A stretch of DNA of 64,000 nucleotides from Cyanobacteria bacterium M_surface_10_m2_119 (GTDB lineage: Bacteria; Cyanobacteriota; Cyanobacteriia; PCC-6307; Cyanobiaceae). The position numbers and the translations under genes were made by a program. Location of the stretch: assembly GCA_016882525.1 (NCBI GenBank), contig VGPU01000003.1, positions 45,978 to 109,977 of the forward strand, in the 5' to 3' direction. Within the stretch, counting starts at the first letter, position 1. Every line of letters starts with the position of its first letter. The notes below the pieces were generated by a model. It searched no databases, was not told the DNA's origin, and saw only the letters and a program-made list of their open reading frames with translations. Shown here in pieces: positions 1 to 9,727 of this stretch.

Positions 1-1624
1 GCAGGTGGCGCTCCAGCAGGCTCTGGCAGAAGGCCGCCACCTGGCCCTCCAGCTGGGCCGGCTCCAGCTCCAGCAGCTGCAGCGGCAGCTCATCGGCTGC
101 CAAGGTCAGGCACGCGCCACGAGCGCGGCACACCACCTCAGGCACCTCCAGCCGCGAGCGCACCAGGCCGGGCCGCATCAGCGCGTTCAAGCCGTCGATC
201 AGGCCGGCGCTGGAGCGGCGGTTCTCCACCAGGCCGTAGCGGGCCGCGGCCTGGTCGGCGGCCTGGCGGTAGGTGGCCAGCTCGCCGCCGCGGAAGCGGT
301 AGATCGCCTGCTTCGGGTCGCCCACCATCACCAGCAGGTGGCGCGGCGGATCGCCGCCGAAGGCACCCTGCAGGATCCGCCACTGGATCGGGTCGGTGTC
401 CTGGAATTCATCGATCAGGGCGGCCCGGTAGCGGCCAGAGACGGCCCGCAGGAGGGCGGTTTCGCCCTGGTCACCGGGGTCCAGCAGCTCCAGCAGTTGG
501 CCATAGCCCATCTCGCCGCTGCGCTCCCGCCGGCGAGTCAGTTCCGCCCGGCCCCAGTGGGCGAAGTGCAGCAGCACAAGTTCCGCCGGCCCGTCCACCA
601 GCGCGGCGATCGTCGCCAGCAGCTCGGCCTGGGGCAGGCGGGCGTCGTCGCCGTGGGCGGCGCTTTCCAGCTTCTGCACGGGGCCGGGGTGGAAGGACTC
701 GCGGAGCTCCTTGCGCTCCAGCAGCTCCGCGTAGCCGGGCGGCTGCTCCAGGCCCGTCAGCCAGGCGTCCACGGCCTGAACCTTGTCCGGCTTGGGCTTG
801 AGCCGGTAGGGGCGGTAGTCGTTGCCGATCGCCTTGGCGGCGCTGGCACTGGCGGCCAGGTTCTGCTCGAGGGTTTCGGCCTCGCGCGGCCAGAGGGCGC
901 GGAAGCGTTGCCAGTTCCCCAGCCAGTGGTCCGCCAGCCGCGCGGCCAGGGGCGTCGCCAGTTGCCAGGTCTCGGGCAGCGGATCGAGCTCAAGGGCTGG
1001 ATCGCCATCGAGGGCCTGCAGCACGCTGGCCAGCCGGTCGGGGTCGATGCCGCGGTTGATCAGGCCCGCCAGATGGGCGCTGGGCAGGGGCAGCACCTGC
1101 TGCTGCCAGTAGTCGTGCACGATCTGGCCGCGGCGCTCGGCGGCACCGTTCTCCAGGGCCACCGCTGGACCCAGCCCCGCCTCCAGGGCCTGCCGCTGCA
1201 GAGCGCGGCGGCAGAAACCGTGGATGGTGGTGATGTCGGCGCGATCAATCTGCTCGAGGGCCAGCAGCAGGCGCCCCCGCAGCTGGGCGGAGGGATCGGG
1301 CCCCCGGGCCGCCAGCCAGTCCGCCAGGGGTTGATCGAGATCCGCGGGCAGCTCTGCCTCGCCCGGGGTGGTGGCGGCAGCCTCCAGCAGAGCCAGGGCC
1401 TGCTGCAGGCGCCGGGCGATGCGGTCGCGCAGCTCGGCGGCCGCGGCATCGGTGAAGGTGACCACGAGCAGCTGCTCGATCGCCAGGGGCCGCGGCCCCT
1501 CGCTCAGCAGCCGCAGCACCAGATGGGCCAGGGCGAAGGTCTTGCCGGTGCCGGCGCTGGCCTCCAGCAGGCGGATGCCCGGGTCCAGGGGCATTCCGTT
1601 GGGCTCGAACGGGGGCAGGCTCAT
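1..1624 (-). CDS. recB: RecBCD enzyme subunit RecB (N-terminal part; runs off the window start)
   Basis: Minus-strand translation from 1624 reads MSLPPFEPNGMPLDPGIRLLEASAGTGKTFALAHLVLRLL...LLVVTFTDA, the UvrD/RecB Walker A region. Start overlaps the recC stop (ATGA). Confidence 0.85.
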   Translation of the reverse strand, partial: MSLPPFEPNGMPLDPGIRLLEASAGTGKTFALAHLVLRLLSEGPRPLAIEQLLVVTFTDAAAAELRDRIARRLQQALALLEAAATTPGEAELPADLDQPLADWLAARGPDPSAQLRGRLLLALEQIDRADITTIHGFCRRALQRQALEAGLGPAVALENGAAERRGQIVHDYWQQQVLPLPSAHLAGLINRGIDPDRLASVLQALDGDPALELDPLPETWQLATPLAARLADHWLGNWQRFRALWPREAETLEQNLAASASAAKAIGNDYRPYRLKPKPDKVQAVDAWLTGLEQPPGYAELLERKELRESFHPGPVQKLESAAHGDDARLPQAELLATIAALVDGPAELVLLHFAHWGRAELTRRRERSGEMGYGQLLELLDPGDQGETALLRAVSGRYRAALIDEFQDTDPIQWRILQGAFGGDPPRHLLVMVGDPKQAIYRFRGGELATYRQAADQAAARYGLVENRRSSAGLIDGLNALMRPGLVRSRLEVPEVVCRARGACLTLAADELPLQLLELEPAQLEGQVAAFCQSLLERHL

Positions 1625-4600
1625 GGCTTCAGCTCCTGCCGCAGCTCCAGTAGTGGCCCGTGCAGCGCCAGGGCCAGCTCTTCCACCGCAGGGGTGAGCA
1701 ACTCCGCCAGGGGCTGATCGCTGCCAAAGCAGAGGGCCAGGGCCGCTTCGCAGCGTTCCCCGGGAGTGCTGAATCCCCCCTCCCAGGCGTCACGCGCCTT
1801 GCTCCAGCCCCGGCCCTGGTTTGGTTTGGCCGCTTCCGCTTCGGCATAGGCCCAGCCCGTTTCCGGGGGCAGGGGCCAGCAGCTCAGGCGGTGCGCCTCG
1901 CGCCAGCCGCGCAGTTGCTCCAGCAGCTCGGCGGCGCGCGCGGGCGGTGGGGCGCTGAGTTGCTCCAGCAGGCGGAAGCGCTGCTTGTCGCGCCCCACCA
2001 GGGTGGCGCCGGCGGGGGCCTGGCCGGCGGCGGCTGCCAGGAGCAGCTCCAGCCACAACCGCAGGCGCTGCCGGCAGCGGGGACGGCCGGTGTGGGCGAG
2101 CACCAGCTGGCGGCCCCGCCAGGGCAGCACCGCTTCCAGCCCCCCCCAGCTCACCGCCTCCTGGCGGGCCGGCCCCAGCCGCTCCAGGCAGTCCTGCAGC
2201 GAGCGCCAGCGCGTCGCGAGCTGCTCCACCTCCAGCTCGCCGGCGGCCAGGGGCGGCAGCACGCCCCGTCCCCGCTCGAGGGCGGCCCAGTCGGGGTCGA
2301 GCTCCGGTGGCGGCAGGCCGTCGCCATCCAGCTGGGCTCGCAGCAGGGCGGCGCGGCGCCGTTCATCCAGCCGCAGATCCTCCAGGTCGCGCACCGGTTC
2401 CTCCCACTCCCGCGGCCGCAGGCCCAGCTCCTCCAGCCAACGGCTCTGGGGTGCCTCGATCCAGGCGCGCAGGTCGGCCCAGCCTTCGGCGGGGGTATCC
2501 GGCGGGGCCGGCTGGCCGCTGTTGCCGCCTGGTTCCAGCTGGCGCCAGGCCAGGCCCGCGACCGCCGCCTCGTTCGCGGTGTCCAGTTGGCGGCGGGCCA
2601 GGAGCAGGCGCCGGTCGCAGCTGGCCGGCGGCCAGTGGGGCTCCGCCAGGAAGTTGCGCCGCTCCAGGGGGCTGGCGGCGTGCTCGCGCAGGGGCAGCTG
2701 ACCCTCCAGCTGGAGGGCCAGCAGGTCGAGCCATTGGCGCACCGGCGCGGCCGGCTCCTGGGCTTCACCGGTGCGTTCGTCGCGGTTGCTCCAGCTGATC
2801 AGCAGGTGTCCCCGGGCCGAGAGCAGGCTCTCGAGCAGCACGTAGCGATCCTGATCGCCGCTGCTCGGATCGCCGAGGCGGCGCTGCTGCTCCAGCAGGT
2901 GGAATCCCGGGCGCTGGCGCTGGCGCGGGAAGGCGCCGGCATCGAGGCCCATCAGCACCACCACCTTGTGGGGGATGGCGCGCATGGGCTCCAGGGCGCT
3001 GATCGTGAGCGCGCCGGAGCGGTGGCCAAAGCGACCGCTGCCCTCGCTCAGGCGCTCGGCCAGCACCTCCGCCACCACCGCCGCCTCCAGCAGCAGCGGG
3101 CTGGCACCCGCGATGGCGTTCCAGTCGGCCAGCACCGCCTGCAGGCTCTGCAGCTCCCACGCCCGCTCGCCGCCGTCGCCGAACAGGGCGGCCAGCTGGT
3201 CGCGCAGCCCGCCCACCCAGTCGGCCACGCTGCGGGCCTGCCCCAGCCAGGCCAGGCTCTGCTCCAGTTGCCGCAGCAGCGCCAGCCAGCGCCCCTGCTG
3301 CTCCAGGCTTCCCGCCATTGCCAGCGGGGCTGTCTCGGCCGGCGCCAGCCCCGGGGTGTCGGGCAGCACCAGCCCAAGCACCAGCCGATCGATCGCCCAG
3401 CGCAGGCTGTGGCGCGGGTCACCGCCGCGGGCACGGCCATCGAGCCCCCAGCGGAAGCCGCTGCGCTGCAGGAGCGCCGTGATCTCCCCGGCCTCCGCCG
3501 GATCAATCCCCTGGTGGGTCAGCAGGGGCGCACAGCCGAGCACGGTCTCCAGGGCCGTGGCGGTGAGCCGGTCCCCCGCCAGCTGCAGCAGGGCCAGCAG
3601 CCCCTGGCTGATGCCTGCCTCGCTCTGCTGGCTGCGGTCGGTGAGGCGCCAGGGCAGGGTCACGCCGGTGGCCTCGCTGTCGCCGAACACCGCTCCCACC
3701 AGGGGCGCGAAGGCCTCCACCTGGGGGGTCATCACCAGAATGTCGCGCGGTTCGAGTTCGAGATCGGCCGCCAGCAGCTGCAAGAGCCGGTCGCGCACGA
3801 CCTGCAGCTGGCGCAGCCGTCCCGGACAGGCATGGAACTCCAACGAGCTGTCTGCAGGGCTGCGCTCCAGGGGTTGGTCCGTCTCCCCGGTGGCCAGCCG
3901 CTCCTGGAGTTGCTCCAGCAGGGTCGGGCGGTCCAGGGCCGCGCGGGCCGGCAGGAGGAAGGCGTCGTGGTCGTGCCAGGTGCCCGGCTGCGTGTCGCCG
4001 CTGGCCTCCAGCAGCTGCTGGAACTCCGCTCCCAGCCGGCCGAAGCGGGCCTCCAGGCCCGGCACGGCGAGCAGCCAGTCGCTGCCCAGCGGCTCGCCGG
4101 CGCGGGCATCGTGGCGGTGCCACAGGTCGCGGCAGGGCGTGAGCAGGTAGAGCTCCACCGCCATCCGCTGGGAGAGGGCCTGCAGCAGCTCCACCTGCAC
4201 CGGCGCCAGGCTGCTCAGGCCGAACAGGCGCAGGGGCTGGCCCGCTGACCTGGCAGCCTCTGTCCGCCGGCTGGCGGATGGGGCGGGCTCCTGCTGCAGC
4301 AGGGCGATCGCCTGCCGCGCCCTCAACCCGAAGGGCAGTCGCTCCAGCCGTTCGGCCAGCTGGCGCAGCAGCAGGGGCTGCCAGCGCAGGGGCTCGGCCA
4401 GCGGCGCTCCGGTGCCATCGAGATCGCGGCCCTGGAGCCAGTCCTCGAGCATGGCGGGGCGGTAGAGGCCGTAGTCGTCGAGGGCGTCGGCGATGGCACG
4501 ACCGAGCTGCCACAGAGGTGCATCCAGCAGTCGGTGGTCGGCATCGCGCCGCTCCAGCCACTGCCGCAGCGGTGTCGCCTCCGGCGCCTCCAGCAGGGCT

Positions 4601-4953
4601 GGCAGCAGCTCCAGCACCGGCCACACCAGGTTCTGCGCGCGCCAGGGGTCGGAGCCGGCGGGGGTCGCAGCGCTCCTGGTCTCAACAGCGTCCCCGGCCA
4701 GCAGCTGATCCACGAGCTCGCGCAGCCGGCCGGCGGGAAAGGGAAAGCGCAGGTTGGCGGCGATCCCGCCCCCGGGGGCGTCGGTGGGATCACAGATGCC
4801 CAGAGCGATCTGCTCCCCCAGCCAGCGGCTGGTGGGCCAGGTGTTCACCACGACCTGCACCTGTTCGAGCGGGCCCGGGGGCTCCAGGCGCAACCGGGTG
4901 GCCAGCACCTGGGCCAGCAGCTCGGCGCGGTTACTGCGGTAGAGGGTGAGCAA
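1621..4953 (-). CDS. recC: Exodeoxyribonuclease V gamma subunit RecC
   Basis: 1110 aa ORF beginning MLTLYRSNRAELLAQVLATRL...VVNTWPTSRWLGEQIALGICDPTDAPGGGIAANLRFPFP, typical RecC N-terminus; followed by recB. Confidence 0.92.
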   Translation of the reverse strand: MLTLYRSNRAELLAQVLATRLRLEPPGPLEQVQVVVNTWPTSRWLGEQIALGICDPTDAPGGGIAANLRFPFPAGRLRELVDQLLAGDAVETRSAATPAGSDPWRAQNLVWPVLELLPALLEAPEATPLRQWLERRDADHRLLDAPLWQLGRAIADALDDYGLYRPAMLEDWLQGRDLDGTGAPLAEPLRWQPLLLRQLAERLERLPFGLRARQAIALLQQEPAPSASRRTEAARSAGQPLRLFGLSSLAPVQVELLQALSQRMAVELYLLTPCRDLWHRHDARAGEPLGSDWLLAVPGLEARFGRLGAEFQQLLEASGDTQPGTWHDHDAFLLPARAALDRPTLLEQLQERLATGETDQPLERSPADSSLEFHACPGRLRQLQVVRDRLLQLLAADLELEPRDILVMTPQVEAFAPLVGAVFGDSEATGVTLPWRLTDRSQQSEAGISQGLLALLQLAGDRLTATALETVLGCAPLLTHQGIDPAEAGEITALLQRSGFRWGLDGRARGGDPRHSLRWAIDRLVLGLVLPDTPGLAPAETAPLAMAGSLEQQGRWLALLRQLEQSLAWLGQARSVADWVGGLRDQLAALFGDGGERAWELQSLQAVLADWNAIAGASPLLLEAAVVAEVLAERLSEGSGRFGHRSGALTISALEPMRAIPHKVVVLMGLDAGAFPRQRQRPGFHLLEQQRRLGDPSSGDQDRYVLLESLLSARGHLLISWSNRDERTGEAQEPAAPVRQWLDLLALQLEGQLPLREHAASPLERRNFLAEPHWPPASCDRRLLLARRQLDTANEAAVAGLAWRQLEPGGNSGQPAPPDTPAEGWADLRAWIEAPQSRWLEELGLRPREWEEPVRDLEDLRLDERRRAALLRAQLDGDGLPPPELDPDWAALERGRGVLPPLAAGELEVEQLATRWRSLQDCLERLGPARQEAVSWGGLEAVLPWRGRQLVLAHTGRPRCRQRLRLWLELLLAAAAGQAPAGATLVGRDKQRFRLLEQLSAPPPARAAELLEQLRGWREAHRLSCWPLPPETGWAYAEAEAAKPNQGRGWSKARDAWEGGFSTPGERCEAALALCFGSDQPLAELLTPAVEELALALHGPLLELRQELKP

Positions 4954-4971
4954 GGCGGGCCGGGTGGAGCG

Positions 4972-5658
4972 TCAGCCCCGGCCGCCGGCCAGGGGCTGAC
5001 GCTCCCAGGCCATCCAGGCCGGGCATCTGAGGCTGGCGCTGGGCAGAGAACGCAGCCCTGGCACCGACCGCACCTCCTCGGTCTCCGGACAGTAGGCGGA
5101 GAGCTCGCCGCCGTAGCAGGCGCCGGTGTCGACCATCACGATGTGTTCGAGCCGGCGCACTTCGTGGCCCGGAGTGTGGCCGATCACCACGGTGCCGAAT
5201 CGACCGTCGTAGGACTGCCAGAACGGCGTGCGGATGCTCAGATCGGGCACCCATGTGTCGGGATCAAAGCCGGCGTGGGTCGCCAGCCAGCCCTCTCCCT
5301 GGTAGGTGAGGGGCAGCTGTTCCAGGCGTTCCAGCCACTGGCGGCTCTGGCGATCGCCCAGCTGGCGATAGGTGTCGCAGCCAGCCAGGGCCCGTTGGGC
5401 CTGCCAGTGGCCCGCGTGGAGGGCCTGCACCAGGTCGGCCTCATGGTTGCCCTGCAGCCAGATGGCCCGGCCACTGCTCACCAGGGTCCAGACCAGCTCC
5501 ATCGTTTCAACGATGCGGGGGCCGCGATTGATCACATCCCCGCAGAAGACCAGGCGATCGCGCCCGGGAAGAAGGGCCACCAGGGACCGGAGGGAGTCGG
5601 CGCAGCCGTGAACGTCCCCGATCACCCAATGGTGGCTGGGACGTGAGGGGGACGTCAT
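4972..5658 (-). CDS. Metallophosphoesterase / serine-threonine phosphatase-like protein
   Basis: Motifs GDVHG, GDVINRGP, GNHEADL, ATHAGFDP, VVIGHTPGHE. Start chosen at MTSPSRP inside the longer ORF. Confidence 0.85.
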   Translation of the reverse strand: MTSPSRPSHHWVIGDVHGCADSLRSLVALLPGRDRLVFCGDVINRGPRIVETMELVWTLVSSGRAIWLQGNHEADLVQALHAGHWQAQRALAGCDTYRQLGDRQSRQWLERLEQLPLTYQGEGWLATHAGFDPDTWVPDLSIRTPFWQSYDGRFGTVVIGHTPGHEVRRLEHIVMVDTGACYGGELSAYCPETEEVRSVPGLRSLPSASLRCPAWMAWERQPLAGGRG

Positions 5659-5760
5659 CGGTCCGTCGCGTTGCCACCAGTCTTGCCTTTCAAAGCGCGG
5701 CTTGTCAGCCCCCGCAGCCGAACAGCGCTGGTACGGTCGCCCCAGACGGCAAGGGGCGCC

Positions 5761-6123
5761 ATGGATCTTCAGTCGCTGCCGGTGAGTCAGCGGGTCAACG
5801 CCCTGGTGAAGGCGCTGAACGGGGCCAGGCGCACCAACGAGGCCCTGGCGCGCTGCAGCGACGGCGAGGCGATGCTGGATGTGCTGCTGGATGCCTCCGC
5901 CAAGCTCGGCCTCGGGCTCACCCGCGAGCAACTCGCCAACACTCCGCCGATCCGCGACTGGGTGTGGTGGAAGAACAAGGAGGCCCTGCTCACCATCGGA
6001 GACAACAAACCCCGCTACCAGCAGGACGGCGGCCAGGGCAGGCCCCCATCCCCCGGTGGCGGCGAGGGAAGCGAGGGGACAGCCGGAGACCAGCCCCGGC
6101 GTCGCTTTCTCGGCCTGTTCTGA
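5761..6123 (+). CDS. Small conserved-looking cyanobacterial protein, possibly Nif11-like
   Basis: MDLQSLPVSQRVNALVKALNGARRTNEALARCSDGEAMLDVLLDASAKLGLGLTREQLANTPPIRDWVWWKN; weak Nif11-like helical pattern. Confidence 0.5.
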   Translation: MDLQSLPVSQRVNALVKALNGARRTNEALARCSDGEAMLDVLLDASAKLGLGLTREQLANTPPIRDWVWWKNKEALLTIGDNKPRYQQDGGQGRPPSPGGGEGSEGTAGDQPRRRFLGLF

Positions 6124-6154
6124 CTTCCGGGTCAACCCCCGCGGAGGGCGGCCC

Positions 6155-6472
6155 TCAGAGCGTGGCGAGGGCCTCGGGAATGGTCTCGGAGGGGGCGTCG
6201 AACCGCCCTTGAAGCACGAATTCGAGCCGCAGTTTCAGGAACGTGATGAACTTCTCGTCGGTGGAGACCACCGCTGCGGCGGGCCGGGCCACGGCCGTTG
6301 CGCTGCCGTTGAGGTCGCTGCTTTCCAGGAATGCCGGACGGCGCACCAGCCAGAAGTCGATCGCCTTGCCCTGTTCGCCGTAGTTGCGCACCCGCTCACG
6401 CAGCACCTCTTCGAGGGGCTCCTCCTCGCAGAGGAAGCGCTCGCTGGCGGCCACGAAGTGGTAGGTGGTCAT
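6155..6472 (-). CDS. ycf54: Ycf54 / MgPME-cyclase complex family protein
   Basis: [51 protein letters not shown]...[38 protein letters not shown] matches recalled Ycf54 sequences throughout. Confidence 0.88.
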   Translation of the reverse strand: MTTYHFVAASERFLCEEEPLEEVLRERVRNYGEQGKAIDFWLVRRPAFLESSDLNGSATAVARPAAAVVSTDEKFITFLKLRLEFVLQGRFDAPSETIPEALATL

Positions 6473-7218
6473 GGGCGGGGGCTGCCGAACAGGGGATCGC
6501 GGCGGGGATTCTGGACCATCGCCTTCATCTCCCGCACCGCCTGCTCCAGCCCCACCGCCAGGGCGCGGGCCACGATCGTGTGGCCGATGTTCAGCTCCTC
6601 CATACCCTCGATGGCCGCCACCGGTTCGACGTTCTGATACGTGAGGCCATGGCCGGCGTTCACCCGCAGGCCGAGGCTGCGGGCGATGAAGCTGCCCTCG
6701 CACAGCCGGGCCAGTTCGCGCGGCTGCGCACTCCAGCCAGCCTCGGCGTAGGTGCCGGTGTGCAGCTCCACCCAGCGGGCCCCGGTGGCGGCGCTGGCCT
6801 CCAGCTGGGGGGCATCGGCATCGACGAACAGGCTCACGGCGATGCCGGCGTCCTGGAGCCGGGCCACCATCGCCGCCAGGGTTGCCTGCTGGCCTGCCAC
6901 ATCCAGGCCCCCCTCGGTGGTCACCTCCTGGCGCTTTTCCGGCACCAGGGTCACCATGTCGGGCCGGATCCGCAGGGCGATCGCCTCCATCTCCGGGGTG
7001 GCGGCCATCTCCAGATTCAGCCGGCTGCGCACGGTGGCCCGCAGCAGCTCCACATCCCGGTCCTGGATGTGGCGGCGGTCTTCGCGCAGGTGCACCGTGA
7101 TGCCATCGGCGCCGCCCAGTTCGGCCAGCAGGGCGTAGGTGACGGGATCGGGCTCCACCGTGCGGCGGGCCTGGCGCACATTGGCGATGTGGTCGATGTT
7201 GACGCCGAGGCTGGCCAT
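6469..7218 (-). CDS. pdxJ: Pyridoxine 5'-phosphate synthase PdxJ
   Basis: [56 protein letters not shown]; full length 249 aa. Confidence 0.95.
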   Translation of the reverse strand: MASLGVNIDHIANVRQARRTVEPDPVTYALLAELGGADGITVHLREDRRHIQDRDVELLRATVRSRLNLEMAATPEMEAIALRIRPDMVTLVPEKRQEVTTEGGLDVAGQQATLAAMVARLQDAGIAVSLFVDADAPQLEASAATGARWVELHTGTYAEAGWSAQPRELARLCEGSFIARSLGLRVNAGHGLTYQNVEPVAAIEGMEELNIGHTIVARALAVGLEQAVREMKAMVQNPRRDPLFGSPRP

Positions 7219-7330
7219 GGCGGGAGCTGCGCTCGCCGGATCCTATGGACGGCTGCCGGCCCAGCAACTGCCCGAGGTCGAACAGACGGCGACGGCAGGC
7301 TCCCTAAGGTCTGGAGGTGATGGATCGCCT

Positions 7331-8077
7331 GTGTTGACGGCGGAGACGGCCGAACCGACCGACAGGCTGCCTGCGCTCCAGGCCGGTGATGGCGATCGTC
7401 TGGTCAACACGCACGTGAGCCCCTGGCTGGGGCCGCTGGCGATGGTCACCACCCAGGACCTTGCCCTCCCCCTCTGGTTCCGCGAGATTCAGGTTGAGGG
7501 GCGCGGGTGTCTTCCCCCTGCTGGACCGGTGCTGCTGGCACCCACCCACAAGGCCCGCTGGGATGCCCTGCTGCTGCCCCATGCCGCGGGGCGACGGGTC
7601 ACCGGTCGCGACTGCCGCTTCATGGTCACGCTCGATGAGATGCGCGGTCTGCAGGGCTGGCTGCTGCGGCGCCTGGGCTGTTTTGCGGTGAACCAGGCCC
7701 GCCCCACCCTGGCGAGTCTGCGTCACGCCGTTGATCTGTTGGCCCGGGGAGAGCAGTTGGTCGTCTTTCCCGAGGGGCGGATCCGCCGCGAGGGGCCCGG
7801 GGCCCTTCGCCTGCACCAGGGGCTGGCGCGCCTGGCGGCCCTGGCGGCCAGCCGTGGGGTTGCCGTGCCGGTGTTGCCCGTGGGCATTGCCTACAGCCAT
7901 GCACTTCCCCGTCCCTGTGGTCGGGCGGCTGTGGTCATCGGCGAGCCGATGTGGATCACTACCCCGGGCCGCGACGGGGCCCTCGCCTTCACCAGGGAGC
8001 TGGCTGCGGCGATGGCGGCCCAGGAGACCCGCGCCTGCGCTCTGATCGCTGCAGGAGCACACCGGAGCCCCCACTAG
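7331..8077 (+). CDS. 1-acyl-sn-glycerol-3-phosphate acyltransferase family (PlsC-like)
   Basis: PlsC-like regions APTHKARWDALLLP and VVFPEGRIRREGP; likely GTG start at 7331. Confidence 0.7.
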   Translation: MLTAETAEPTDRLPALQAGDGDRLVNTHVSPWLGPLAMVTTQDLALPLWFREIQVEGRGCLPPAGPVLLAPTHKARWDALLLPHAAGRRVTGRDCRFMVTLDEMRGLQGWLLRRLGCFAVNQARPTLASLRHAVDLLARGEQLVVFPEGRIRREGPGALRLHQGLARLAALAASRGVAVPVLPVGIAYSHALPRPCGRAAVVIGEPMWITTPGRDGALAFTRELAAAMAAQETRACALIAAGAHRSPH

Positions 8078-8080
8078 AGT

Positions 8081-8635
8081 TTGGCCACTTGCCCTTGCAG
8101 CGCTGTGCGCAGCCCCGACCGGCTCTTGAGTGGTGCGCTTCTGGCCTCCCTGCTCTGCATCGCCCCGACGTTCAGCCTGCCCGCCGCCGCCCAGCAGGCC
8201 CAGCCCGCCTCTGCAGCTGCAACCAATCCCCTCAGCCTCGATGGGGTGCGTGCGCTGCTGGCCCGGGGGGATGCGGCGGCCGCTGCCGGTCGACTCACCG
8301 AGGCCCGGGGGTTCTACGACCAGGCCCGGGATCTCTCCCGCCGTCTGCTCGGCTTCTACAGGGATCTGAGCGGGTCCTTCCGTGGCCTCGATGCCCGGAT
8401 TCCCCGGGAGATGGATCAGAAGGGACGCGAGACCCTCACCCTTCTCTCCCAGGCCAACCTGCGTCTGGCCGCGGTCTTCCGCCGGCTCAACCAGCCGGAG
8501 GTGGCCGTTCCCCTGCTGGTGGAGGTGGTGAAGGTGATGACGCCCACCAGTGAGGAGGGCCGCAAGGCCTACCAGGGACTGGTGGAGATCGGCTTCGTCG
8601 TCACCCCCTACACCGCTGGTCAGGCCGCCCAGTAG
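8081..8635 (+). CDS. Conserved hypothetical exported protein
   Basis: Signal-peptide-like N-terminus ([25 protein letters not shown]) then helical repeat-like domain. Exact start uncertain. Confidence 0.6.
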   Translation: MATCPCSAVRSPDRLLSGALLASLLCIAPTFSLPAAAQQAQPASAAATNPLSLDGVRALLARGDAAAAAGRLTEARGFYDQARDLSRRLLGFYRDLSGSFRGLDARIPREMDQKGRETLTLLSQANLRLAAVFRRLNQPEVAVPLLVEVVKVMTPTSEEGRKAYQGLVEIGFVVTPYTAGQAAQ

Positions 8636-8669
8636 GCCCACTAGATTCCTGGCGAGTTTCTTTTGCCTG

Positions 8670-8903
8670 ATGGTGCAACCTGACCAGGTCAAGGCCGCCA
8701 TCCATCGCGCCCTCCCCGATGCCGCCGTTGAGGTGGAAGATCTCACCGGTGGTGGAGATCACCTGCAGGTCAAGGTTGTGTCTGAAGCGTTTGCGGGGTT
8801 GAACCGCATCAAGCAGCATCAGCTCGTGTACGGGGCTCTCCGCCAGGAACTGGCGAGCGAGGCCATTCACGCCCTTGCCCTGCAGACTTCAGCCCCGGCC
8901 TGA
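8670..8903 (+). CDS. BolA family protein
   Basis: [57 protein letters not shown]; BolA fold signature, followed by a monothiol glutaredoxin. Confidence 0.9.
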   Translation: MVQPDQVKAAIHRALPDAAVEVEDLTGGGDHLQVKVVSEAFAGLNRIKQHQLVYGALRQELASEAIHALALQTSAPA

Positions 8904-8972
8904 TGCGTCCCGGGGCCAGCCTTCCTGGCCTGCACGCTTTTTCCCGTCTTTTCGTCCTTCCTCTGTTCCAAC

Positions 8973-9296
8973 ATGGATGCCACGGTCAAGCAACGGATTG
9001 AAACCCTGATTGCCAGCAGCCCCGTCTTCGTGTTCATGAAGGGCACCAAGCTGATGCCCCAGTGCGGCTTCTCCAACAATGTGGTGCAGATCCTGCATGC
9101 CCTCGGCGTGCCATTCGAAACCTTCGATGTTCTCTCCGACATGGAGATCCGTCAGGGAATCAAGGAGTATTCAGAATGGCCCACGATCCCCCAGGTTTAT
9201 GTCAAGGGGGAATTCATCGGTGGATCGGACATCCTGATCGAGATGTACAACTCTGGGGAATTGCGCGAACAGCTTGAGGTGGCGCTGGCCAGCTGA
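8973..9296 (+). CDS. grxD: Monothiol glutaredoxin, Grx4 family
   Basis: VFVFMKGTKLMPQCGFSNNVVQIL...WPTIPQVYVKGEFIGGSDIL; CGFS active site. Confidence 0.95.
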   Translation: MDATVKQRIETLIASSPVFVFMKGTKLMPQCGFSNNVVQILHALGVPFETFDVLSDMEIRQGIKEYSEWPTIPQVYVKGEFIGGSDILIEMYNSGELREQLEVALAS

Positions 9297-9312
9297 TCCT
9301 GGCGCCCGGGCT

Positions 9313-9582
9313 TCAGAGATGGCGCCCGGGTTCGTAGAGGGTCCGGGGATCGCCATCGGCGCCGATGAAGCTGGAGGGATCCTGGATCCAGCGGTCCACC
9401 AGCTCTTCCAAGCGCCGCTGGGCCAGGGGATCGAGAACGGCGGTACGGCGGAGGGCGTGCAGGTAGCCGTCGGCGTAGAGACGCAGTTCCCCAGGCCCGT
9501 GGTGGCGGTGGGCCAGTTCCTGGCAGGCGTCGCACAGCGACTGGAAATGGCGAATGGCGTCCGGGTGCTGCAGCGCGGTCAT
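9313..9582 (-). CDS. Conserved cyanobacterial protein (DUF6761-like)
   Basis: MTALQHPDAIRHFQSLCDACQELAHRHHGPGELRLYADGYLHALRRTAVLDPLAQRRLEELVDRWIQDPSSF. Confidence 0.65.
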   Translation of the reverse strand: MTALQHPDAIRHFQSLCDACQELAHRHHGPGELRLYADGYLHALRRTAVLDPLAQRRLEELVDRWIQDPSSFIGADGDPRTLYEPGRHL

Positions 9583-9727
9583 CGTTGGGCGTGCCCTCGT
9601 GCCCATTGTGGCCCTCCCGTGCCACCCGCGGTGGCTGCCCCGTCGGTGGTCAGTTGCAAAGGCAGCGGCTGATACCGGCCTGCCCTGGTCAGGTCCGTTA
9701 GCTTAGGCCTCAATCCGGGCAGAACCG

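Noticed and set aside
1660-4248. 862 aa + strand ORF opposite recC, and similar long antisense ORFs (5-1717, 11231-13198, 47393-50362, 54203-56281, 60273-62663)
   Set aside because: They mirror well-recognised genes, are rich in Q/G/A/R/L/H, and match no family; long antisense open frames are expected in high-GC codon-biased genomes.
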